A stretch of 64,000 nt of DNA, taken from assembly GCF_000166195.2 (NCBI RefSeq), contig NZ_CM001403.1, forward strand, positions 2,436,432-2,500,431. Direction: 5' to 3'. The DNA comes from Mucilaginibacter paludis DSM 18603. Its GTDB lineage: Bacteria; Bacteroidota; Bacteroidia; Sphingobacteriales; Sphingobacteriaceae. The position numbers and the translations under genes are program-made. The first letter of the stretch is position 1, and each line of letters begins with the position of its first letter. The notes beneath the pieces are model-generated. The model saw only the letters and a program-made list of their open reading frames with translations. It searched no databases and was not told where the DNA came from. Shown here one piece after another: positions 57,959 through 64,000 of the stretch.

Positions 57959-58336
57959 TTACTTAGTAGCCTTTTTCTTGTTAGCAACTGTTTTACGTTT
58001 TCCTTTACGGGTACGTGAGTTGTTTTTAGTACGTTGTCCGCGTAATGGTAAACCTTTACGATGACGGGTACCACGGTAGCAACCAATATCCATCAAACGT
58101 TTGATGTTTAATTGAACTTCGGAACGCAAAGCACCTTCTACTTTAATACGTTCGTTGATGATACCACGGATGGATGTCAACTGCTCATCGGTCCAGTCTT
58201 GTACCTTGGTATTAAAATCGATGCCTGCTTCAGTCAGGATGTCCTGAGCTGTTGAGCGGCCGATACCAAATATGTAAGTAAGTCCGATCTCTCCGCGTTT
58301 GTTTTTTGGTAAATCAATACCTGCAATCCTTGCCAT
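57959..58336 (-). CDS. rpsM: Ribosomal protein uS13
   Basis: The 125-residue protein starts [20 protein letters not shown], carries the helix-hairpin-helix region [15 protein letters not shown], and has the typical [22 protein letters not shown]-terminal signature with a basic tail. It sits in the 30S head. It follows rpmJ by 33 bp. Confidence 0.96.
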   Translation of the reverse strand: MARIAGIDLPKNKRGEIGLTYIFGIGRSTAQDILTEAGIDFNTKVQDWTDEQLTSIRGIINERIKVEGALRSEVQLNIKRLMDIGCYRGTRHRKGLPLRGQRTKNNSRTRKGKRKTVANKKKATK

Positions 58337-58369
58337 TTATTATTGTTTATGGTTTTCTGTACTGAATAA

Positions 58370-58486
58370 TTAACCTTGACGCTGTTTGTACTTAGGGTTC
58401 TTCTTGTTAATTACATAAAGCTTGCCCTTACGACGAATGATCTTGCAATCAGCGCTGCGTTTTTTTATTGATGCTCTAACTTTCAT
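58370..58486 (-). CDS. rpmJ: Ribosomal protein bL36
   Basis: A 38-residue frame with ATG at 58486-58484 encodes [20 protein letters not shown] followed by [18 protein letters not shown], matching L36. The usual zinc-binding set is reduced: only one cysteine (Cys14) is visible, so this is the C-minus type. It lies between infA and rpmsM in the usual place. Confidence 0.95.
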   Translation of the reverse strand: MKVRASIKKRSADCKIIRRKGKLYVINKKNPKYKQRQG

Positions 58487-58492
58487 CTCTTT

Positions 58493-58711
58493 TTATTTAT
58501 ATCTGTAGGTTATTCTTCCCTTTGTTAAATCGTATGGACTCATCTCAAGCTTTACCCTGTCGCCAGGTAATATTTTGATATAGTGCATTCGCATCTTACC
58601 TGAAATATGCGCAATTATTTCATGGCCGTTTTCTAATTCGACCCTGAACATTGCATTTGATAATGCTTCCTTTATTGTCCCGTCTTGTTCAATTGAGGCC
58701 TGTTTAGCCAT
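58493..58711 (-). CDS. infA: Translation initiation factor IF-1
   Basis: The 72-residue protein is a single OB-fold S1-like domain starting [20 protein letters not shown], with the [18 protein letters not shown] and [20 protein letters not shown] signatures. It helps place initiator tRNA on the 30S subunit. It precedes rpmJ by 6 bp and follows map by 78 bp. Confidence 0.96.
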   Translation of the reverse strand: MAKQASIEQDGTIKEALSNAMFRVELENGHEIIAHISGKMRMHYIKILPGDRVKLEMSPYDLTKGRITYRYK

Positions 58712-58789
58712 ATATTACTGATTTCTATACGATTATCCGCCTTAAAAGCGGGATGCAAAATTAAACATTTTTTTTATATTTTATTCTTT

Positions 58790-59569
58790 TTATTTAAAAA
58801 CTTCTTCTATATAAGAAAAAGTTGAAAGAATATCGGCTTTTCCCTTGCTAATGGCCACCGTATGCTCGTAATGCGCTGATACTTTGCCATCAACCGTAGA
58901 TACGGTCCATCCATCATCCCAAAACCTTACGCCCGCTCTTCCGGCATTAATCATAGGCTCAATGGCTATCACCATCCCTTCCTCAAGCTTAATACCAGAT
59001 CCGCGCTTGCCGTAATTTGGAACCTCGGGTTTCTCGTGAAGCCTTGTACCTACACCATGGCCTACCAACTCTTTCACAACGCCAAAATGATGTTTCTCGG
59101 CATGTTCCTGAACGGCGTAACCTATATCACCAATACGTAAACCGGCAACGGCTTTCTCAATACCCAATTGGAGGCATTCTTTGGTTACCTGCATCAATAA
59201 CTTGGTGCTTTCGCTTACTTCGCCTATGGCAAATGTATAAGCAGAATCGCCATAGTACTTATTCTTAACTACACCACAATCAACCGACACTAAATCGCCG
59301 TCAACCAGTACGTGTTCGCTCGGAAAGCCGTGTACCACCTGGTTATTCAACGAAATACAAAGCGAATACGGAAAACCGTTGTAGTTTAAAAATGCAGGCA
59401 CACCGCCGTTATCTCGGATAAACGTTTCTGCAAGCTTATTCAGTTCTATCGTTTTCACACCAGCCTTGATAACCTTAGCAATCTCAGCAAGCGTTTTAGA
59501 CACCAATAAAGAGCTTTCCCTAATCAGTTCTATCTCCTCAGCAGACCTATAATTGATCTTATTAGACAT
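58790..59569 (-). CDS. map: Type I methionine aminopeptidase
   Basis: The 259-residue protein has the two-metal site of type I MetAP: His80 in VVHGFPSE, Asp97 in SVDCG, Asp108 in YYGDSAYTF, GHGVG with a metal His near 171, and late glutamates in IAIEPMIN and the HYEHTVAI region. It removes the initiator methionine from nascent proteins. It starts 6 bp after the secY stop, so it is co-translated with the operon. Confidence 0.96.
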   Translation of the reverse strand: MSNKINYRSAEEIELIRESSLLVSKTLAEIAKVIKAGVKTIELNKLAETFIRDNGGVPAFLNYNGFPYSLCISLNNQVVHGFPSEHVLVDGDLVSVDCGVVKNKYYGDSAYTFAIGEVSESTKLLMQVTKECLQLGIEKAVAGLRIGDIGYAVQEHAEKHHFGVVKELVGHGVGTRLHEKPEVPNYGKRGSGIKLEEGMVIAIEPMINAGRAGVRFWDDGWTVSTVDGKVSAHYEHTVAISKGKADILSTFSYIEEVFK

Positions 59570-59575
59570 CGTTTA

Positions 59576-60919
59576 TTAAATTTCCGGGGGAGTTGTACCT
59601 GCCACAGTAGGGATAGCCGTACGTCCTTTGATTCTTCCGGTTTTCATCAAACCATCGTAATGACGCATTAATAAATGACTTTCTATCTGTTGCAAGGTAT
59701 CTAATACAACACCAACAAGGATGATGAGCGATGTTCCGCCGAAGAAACGTGCAAACTGACTGTTAACATTCAACACTGTTGCAATGGCTGGCATAATGGC
59801 AATGATGGCCAAAAATATCGAACCTGGCAGCGTAATCCTTGATATAACTCCATCAATAAAATCGGCTGTTGTTTTACCTGGCTTAACACCAGGTATAAAA
59901 CCACCGTTCTTTTTCATATCATCAGCCATCTGGTTAGGGTTAACCGTGATAGCGGTGTAGAAGTATGTGAAGATGATAATCAATATCGCGAATAACAAAT
60001 TATGCCCCCAAGAGGTGTAATCTGATAATGCGATGAGGATACCGCTTGATGCCGCGCTCGGAAAGAACTGCGATACCATGCCGGGCAAAAACATTAAAGC
60101 CTGAGCAAATATAATAGGCATAACACCAGCTGCATTTACCTTTAAAGGTATATACTGCCTAACCCCACCATATTGCTTATTACCAACTATACGCTTTGCA
60201 TACTGAACAGCTATTTTACGAGTACCCTGTACAATTAAAATAGTAAACATTACCACAGCGATAAGCGCCACAATCTCTACCACAAAGATGAACAAACCAC
60301 CAGTACCATTTACGCGTGTAGCAAACTCGCTGCCCACAGCAAACGGCAATTGTGCAATGATACCAACCATGATGATCAGGGAAATACCGTTACCTATACC
60401 TTTATCAGTGATTTTTTCACCCAGCCACATTACAAATAACGTACCGGCGGTTAATACAAATACTGATAAAATAGTAAAGAAAGGCTCTGCTATCAACTTA
60501 GCATCAGGCGATACCTGTGAACTTACATAACCGATAGCCTGCAAAGCAGTAATTGCTATAGTTAAATAACGGGTCCACTGGTTTAATTTGTTACGGCCGC
60601 TTTCACCTTCCTTTTGCAATTTGGTAAAATACGGAACCGCAATACCCAATAACTGCACCACAATGGAGGCAGAGATGTAAGGCATCACACCTAAAGCGAA
60701 GATTGATTCGCGTGAAAACGAGCCACCCGCAAACATGTTTAAAAGGCCCATCAGGCCTTCTTTACCTTTTTGCGTACTCAGGGAGGTAGGATCTACCCCC
60801 GGTAATACGACGAACGAACCAACACGATATATCAGAAGAAATAAGAATGTGTTTGTTATACGCACTCTTAAATCTTCAATTTTCCAGATATTGGATAAAG
60901 TTGTGAAAAATTTCTTCAT
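59576..60919 (-). CDS. secY: Protein translocase subunit SecY
   Basis: The 447-residue membrane protein has about ten helices. It shows the family signatures RITNTFLFLLIYRVGSFVVL near the N terminus, NMFAGGSFSRESIFALGVMP, ISASIVVQLLGIAVPYF, and ALQAIGYV, followed by the GIGNGISLIIMVGI and IPLKVNAAGVMPIIFA regions and NPNQMADDMKKNGGFIPG. It is the central pore of the Sec translocon. It follows rplO by 6 bp. Confidence 0.96.
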   Translation of the reverse strand: MKKFFTTLSNIWKIEDLRVRITNTFLFLLIYRVGSFVVLPGVDPTSLSTQKGKEGLMGLLNMFAGGSFSRESIFALGVMPYISASIVVQLLGIAVPYFTKLQKEGESGRNKLNQWTRYLTIAITALQAIGYVSSQVSPDAKLIAEPFFTILSVFVLTAGTLFVMWLGEKITDKGIGNGISLIIMVGIIAQLPFAVGSEFATRVNGTGGLFIFVVEIVALIAVVMFTILIVQGTRKIAVQYAKRIVGNKQYGGVRQYIPLKVNAAGVMPIIFAQALMFLPGMVSQFFPSAASSGILIALSDYTSWGHNLLFAILIIIFTYFYTAITVNPNQMADDMKKNGGFIPGVKPGKTTADFIDGVISRITLPGSIFLAIIAIMPAIATVLNVNSQFARFFGGTSLIILVGVVLDTLQQIESHLLMRHYDGLMKTGRIKGRTAIPTVAGTTPPEI

Positions 60920-60925
60920 TGAAAT

Positions 60926-61372
60926 TTATAACTTAACGATGGAACCGCCTGCTGCTTCAATTGCTTTTTGTGCAGTAGCAGAAAATGCATGTGCTTTTAC
61001 TTCTATTTTAGCTGTTAACTCGCCACGGCCCAATACCTTTACCAAGTCGTTTCTTGACACTAAACCATGTTCTTTCAGTGTATCAAAATCAACAGTAACA
61101 ATATTGTATTGCTCAACCAAAGCTTGTAAAGCATCAAGGTTAACGCTTACATATTCCACACGGTTAGGGTTTTTAAAACCTACCTTAGGTACACGGCGTT
61201 GCAAAGGCATTTGTCCACCTTCAAAACCTACTTTACTTGAAGTACCAGAACGTGAACCGGCACCTTTGTGACCGCGTGTTGATGTACCACCACGGCCTGA
61301 ACCGGTACCACGACCGATTCTTTTTCTATTTTTAGTAGAACCCTCTGCAGGTTTCAGATTATTTAAATTCAT
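60926..61372 (-). CDS. rplO: Ribosomal protein uL15
   Basis: The 148-residue protein has the Gly/Arg-rich N-terminal part (KRIGRGTGSGRGGTSTRGHK, with GFEGGQMPLQRRVPKVGF) and a C-terminal domain ending AIEAAGGSIVKL. It binds 23S rRNA late in assembly. It lies 4 bp after rpmD and 6 bp before secY. Confidence 0.96.
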   Translation of the reverse strand: MNLNNLKPAEGSTKNRKRIGRGTGSGRGGTSTRGHKGAGSRSGTSSKVGFEGGQMPLQRRVPKVGFKNPNRVEYVSVNLDALQALVEQYNIVTVDFDTLKEHGLVSRNDLVKVLGRGELTAKIEVKAHAFSATAQKAIEAAGGSIVKL

Positions 61373-61376
61373 AACA

Positions 61377-61556
61377 TTAAATGTTTTCTACTGCTACCAA
61401 ATGATTTACTTTTCTCACCATACCGATGATAGCTGCATTAGCTTCAACTTCAACACTGTGGTTTATCTTGCGTAAACCTAATGCCTGGATGGTTTTTTTC
61501 TGGCGCTCACTTCTATCGATCACGCTCTTAATCTGTGTAATTTTGATTTTTGCCAT
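61377..61556 (-). CDS. rpmD: Ribosomal protein uL30
   Basis: A 59-residue frame with ATG at 61556-61554 encodes MAKIKITQIKSVIDRSERQK and the L30 segment KKTIQALGLRKINHSVEVE, ending VRKVNHLVAVENI. Its size and position between rpsE and rplO are typical. It overlaps neither neighbour. Confidence 0.95.
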   Translation of the reverse strand: MAKIKITQIKSVIDRSERQKKTIQALGLRKINHSVEVEANAAIIGMVRKVNHLVAVENI

Positions 61557-61562
61557 GACTGA

Positions 61563-62081
61563 TTATCCGTTAAATACTTTACCTAAACTAACACCACGGT
61601 GCTGAGCTACAGTGTAAGCATCGCGCATTTGCGATAATGCAGAAACTGTTGCCTTTACCACGTTGTGGGGGTTTGATGAACCTTTTGATTTTGCCAATAC
61701 GTTGTGTACACCGGCAGATTCCAACACTGCACGCATCGCACCACCGGCAATAACACCGGTACCGTTTGCAGCAGGTTTAAGGAATACAAAACCTCCGGAA
61801 AACTTACCTATTTGCTCATGAGGTATAGTATTGTTGATAATCGGAACTTTTACAAGGTTCTTTTTTGCATCATCAATACCTTTGGCAATTGCCTCAGTTA
61901 CCTCTTTCGCTTTACCTAAGCCATATCCAACAATACCGTTCTCATCACCTACCACCACGATGGCAGAAAAACTGAAAGTACGACCACCCTTGGTTACTTT
62001 GGCTACACGCTGGATGCTAACCAAACGATCTTTTAATTCAATCTCGCTTGATTTTACTCTTTTTATATTAATAGTTGACAT
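61563..62081 (-). CDS. rpsE: Ribosomal protein uS5
   Basis: The 172-residue protein has a double-stranded RNA-binding-like N-terminal domain ([20 protein letters not shown], with [17 protein letters not shown]) and a C-terminal domain with AAPGTG-type [19 protein letters not shown]. It is important for decoding accuracy. It lies 12 bp after rplR. Confidence 0.96.
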   Translation of the reverse strand: MSTINIKRVKSSEIELKDRLVSIQRVAKVTKGGRTFSFSAIVVVGDENGIVGYGLGKAKEVTEAIAKGIDDAKKNLVKVPIINNTIPHEQIGKFSGGFVFLKPAANGTGVIAGGAMRAVLESAGVHNVLAKSKGSSNPHNVVKATVSALSQMRDAYTVAQHRGVSLGKVFNG

Positions 62082-62093
62082 CTCTTGTTGTAA

Positions 62094-62444
62094 TTAAAAT
62101 ATTAAACCACCTTCACGTGCACCTTCAGCCAATGACTTAACGCGGCCATGGTACAAATACCCGTTCCTATCGAACACTACTTGCTTGATACCTGCTGCAA
62201 TAGCTTTCTCAGCAACCATTTTGCCTACGGCTACTGATTGATCTGATTTACTGCCTGTTGTAGCAAACTCTTTTGATAAAGACGATGCCGACACCAATGT
62301 TTTTCCACTGATATCATCAATGATCTGGGCATAAATGCCTTTATTGCTTCTGTACACTGACAAGCGCGGACGCTCTGAAGAACCTGAAAGGCGTTTTCTG
62401 ATCCCTCTCTTAATTCTGTCTCTTCTTGATAATTTACCTGTCAT
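62094..62444 (-). CDS. rplR: Ribosomal protein uL18
   Basis: The 116-residue protein has a basic N terminus, the [20 protein letters not shown] core, and the C-terminal [24 protein letters not shown]-type signature. It binds 5S rRNA. It lies 5 bp after rplF. Confidence 0.96.
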   Translation of the reverse strand: MTGKLSRRDRIKRGIRKRLSGSSERPRLSVYRSNKGIYAQIIDDISGKTLVSASSLSKEFATTGSKSDQSVAVGKMVAEKAIAAGIKQVVFDRNGYLYHGRVKSLAEGAREGGLIF

Positions 62445-62449
62445 GACGC

Positions 62450-63007
62450 TTATTTTTTAGATGCTGATTTACCTGCTTTTCTTCTTAATATCTCACCAAC
62501 AAACTTGATACCTTTACCTTTATAAGGCTCTGGAGTACGTAACGAGCGTATTTTTGCCGCTACCTGACCTATCAGTTGTTTATCGGTTGATTCCAGAATA
62601 ATAATCGGATTCTTACCTTTTTCAGCAGTTGTTGTAACTTTAATTTCTTTAGGCAACTCAAAAACATAATGGTGAGAATAACCCAACACTAAATCTAAAG
62701 TATTACCTGTGTTAGTGGCACGGTAACCTACACCCACAAGCTCTTGTTGCAGCTTGTAACCTTCTGTTACGCCAATAACCATATTATTGATCAATGCGCG
62801 ATATAAACCGTGCAATGCTTTGTGACGTTTTTGTTCTGACGGACGTTGAACTGTTAAGTGTCCATCTTCCTGGGCAATGGTGATATCTTTATCAACTGCC
62901 TGGAACAATTCTCCTTTAGGGCCTTTTACTGTTACTAAGTTATCATCAGATACGGTAACTGTAACGCCGGACGGGATTGCTATAGGTGCTTTTCCTACTC
63001 TTGACAT
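62450..63007 (-). CDS. rplF: Ribosomal protein uL6
   Basis: The 185-residue protein starts [20 protein letters not shown]. It has two similar L6 domains, with [12 protein letters not shown] in the first and the C-terminal [20 protein letters not shown] signature. It lies 21 bp after rpsH. Confidence 0.96.
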   Translation of the reverse strand: MSRVGKAPIAIPSGVTVTVSDDNLVTVKGPKGELFQAVDKDITIAQEDGHLTVQRPSEQKRHKALHGLYRALINNMVIGVTEGYKLQQELVGVGYRATNTGNTLDLVLGYSHHYVFELPKEIKVTTTAEKGKNPIIILESTDKQLIGQVAAKIRSLRTPEPYKGKGIKFVGEILRRKAGKSASKK

Positions 63008-63028
63008 TTTTTGTTTCTCCTTAAATGA

Positions 63029-63427
63029 TTAATAAACGTAACACATAACTTCGCCACCAATATTTTGCTGACGGGCCTCTTTATCGGTCATAATTCCTTT
63101 AGAGGTTGAAAGGATGGCGATGCCTAATCCGTTTAACACTCTTGGCATATTTGCCGAACCTGCATATTTCCTCAAACCTGGTTTACTGATACGTGAAATA
63201 TTACGTATTGCAGAGATTTTAGTGATCGGGTGGTATTTCAAAGCTACCTTAATAGTACCTTGAGGACCATTGTCTTCAAACTTAAAATTTGCGATGTAAC
63301 CTTTGTCGAAAAGCACCTTGGTGATTTCCTTTTTCAGGTTTGATGCAGGAATTTCAACAACCCTGTGGTTGGCTTTAATAGCATTCCTTACTCGTGTAAG
63401 ATAATCTGCGATTGGATCTGTATTCAT
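63029..63427 (-). CDS. rpsH: Ribosomal protein uS8
   Basis: The 132-residue protein has the opening TDPIADYLTRVRNAIKANH and the C-terminal signature LGIAILSTSKGIMTDKEARQ followed by GGEVMCYVY. It is a primary 16S rRNA-binding protein and, in E. coli, the spc-operon repressor. Whether it represses this operon is not visible. Confidence 0.96.
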   Translation of the reverse strand: MNTDPIADYLTRVRNAIKANHRVVEIPASNLKKEITKVLFDKGYIANFKFEDNGPQGTIKVALKYHPITKISAIRNISRISKPGLRKYAGSANMPRVLNGLGIAILSTSKGIMTDKEARQQNIGGEVMCYVY

Positions 63428-63500
63428 TACTCTTGTTTATGACAGTGGTTTCCTTTCCCGAACACCGGGACGACCTTCCATCGGTTAATTTTTATTTTGA

Positions 63501-63560
63501 GCATTAAAGCAAGAAGCCTGGAGCGTTATTTGCTTCCGGCTACTTGCTTTCGCTCTATGC
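63501..63560. repeat. Imperfect palindrome in the rpsN-rpsH spacer
   Basis: The arms AGCAAGAAGCC (63508-63518) and GGCTACTTGCT (63538-63548) match at 10 of 11 pairs, with flanking GCAT/ATGC continuing the stem imperfectly. It occupies most of a 138-bp spacer between two ribosomal protein genes. Confidence 0.6.
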
Positions 63561-63565
63561 TTTTA

Positions 63566-63835
63566 TTACCAGCTTGCTTTCTTTACTCCGGGAATTTTAC
63601 CAGCTAAAGCCATTTCGCGGAATGTAACACGCGAAATACCAAACTGACGCATATAACCACGAGGACGACCGGTTAACTTGCAACGATTGTGCAATTTTAC
63701 CGGCGAAGAAGCCTTTGGCAACTTGTCTAATCCTATAAAATCACCTGCGGCTTTCAAAGCTGCTCTTTTTTCAGCGTATTTAGCTACAATTCTGGCACGT
63801 TTAACTTCACGCGCTTTTACACCTTCTTTAGCCAT
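63566..63835 (-). CDS. rpsN: Ribosomal protein uS14 (zinc-free type)
   Basis: The ATG at 63835 gives an 89-residue protein starting [20 protein letters not shown]; an upstream ATG at 63871 lies inside rplE. The C-terminal part [20 protein letters not shown] is the S14 signature. It has a single cysteine, so it is not the four-cysteine zinc form. The start overlaps the rplE stop by 8 bp. Confidence 0.95.
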   Translation of the reverse strand: MAKEGVKAREVKRARIVAKYAEKRAALKAAGDFIGLDKLPKASSPVKLHNRCKLTGRPRGYMRQFGISRVTFREMALAGKIPGVKKASW

Positions 63836-64000
63836 TGTTGGTTGGAGTTTGATTTTTAAATGGTAAACCAAATTGTTTAAGCAACTCTAATGCTTCAACA
63901 TCATTGGTAGCGGAAGTTACAAAGGTAATATCCATACCCATGATTTTGTTGATCTTGTCGATATTAATCTCAGGGAAGATAATTTGCTCTGTGATACCTA
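63828..64000 (-). CDS. rplE: Ribosomal protein uL5 (C-terminal part, gene continues beyond window)
   Basis: The last 57 codons are visible, encoding the L5 C-terminal domain with [39 protein letters not shown] and [10 protein letters not shown]5 binds 5S rRNA. The stop (63830-63828) overlaps the start of rpsN, so the two are translationally coupled. The 5' end lies outside the window. Confidence 0.93.
   Translation of the reverse strand, partial: GITEQIIFPEINIDKINKIMGMDITFVTSATNDVEALELLKQFGLPFKNQTPTNNG

Overview
The window comes from a Bacteroidota chromosome, most likely family Sphingobacteriaceae (Mucilaginibacter or Pedobacter type; genus inferred). Support comes from a SusC/SusD pair with a FecR/ECF-sigma switch, an RteC-type regulator with Bacteroides-style mobA-mobB-mobC genes, a type III glutamine synthetase, and a spc/alpha ribosomal operon with secY, map, infA, rpmJ and rpoA. 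There are two halves.

Left half (1 to about 30388) looks like the end of an integrated mobilizable or conjugative element. It holds a partial rteC, a membrane LuxR-type regulator, a Crp-like regulator, and a leftward operon of GH2 glycosidase, subtilase, threonine dehydrogenase and a 28-residue membrane peptide. An IS66-family element with an extra reverse-strand gene follows. Next is a leftward nutrient-acquisition locus: ECF sigma, FecR, SusC, SusD, thioredoxin-TPR protein, TolB-amidohydrolase and class V aminotransferase. Then come mobC, mobB and mobA, a probable oriT hairpin and a rightward large serine recombinase. The recombinase stop codon lies inside the 3' end of a tRNA-His gene, which probably marks the element boundary.

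Right half (30384 to 64000) is core chromosome. It has a copper-type P1B ATPase, a BLUF photoreceptor, RNase HI, fructose-1,6-bisphosphatase, a YfcE-like phosphoesterase, a TrmN6-like methyltransferase, purL with a VOC gene, a TonB-like protein, a DUF4468-like protein, a porin, and an ammonium transporter divergent from glutamine synthetase III. After these come a ClC channel, purM, a lipoprotein, a Na+/H+ antiporter and a UbiD-family decarboxylase. The window ends in the leftward ribosomal operon rplE-rpsN-rpsH-rplF-rplR-rpsE-rpmD-rplO-secY-map-infA-rpmJ-rpsM-rpsK-rpsD-rpoA-rplQ.

The SusCD locus reads as one system. A substrate-sensing TonB receptor with an STN domain would signal through FecR to the ECF sigma factor, SusD would capture the substrate at the surface, and the secreted amidohydrolase and thioredoxin-like proteins plus a cytoplasmic PLP enzyme would process it. 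The substrate cannot be named from sequence. Intergenic spacers of the core half carry many imperfect palindromes, including every large spacer of the ribosomal operon. No CRISPR array or rRNA gene was seen, and only one tRNA gene.
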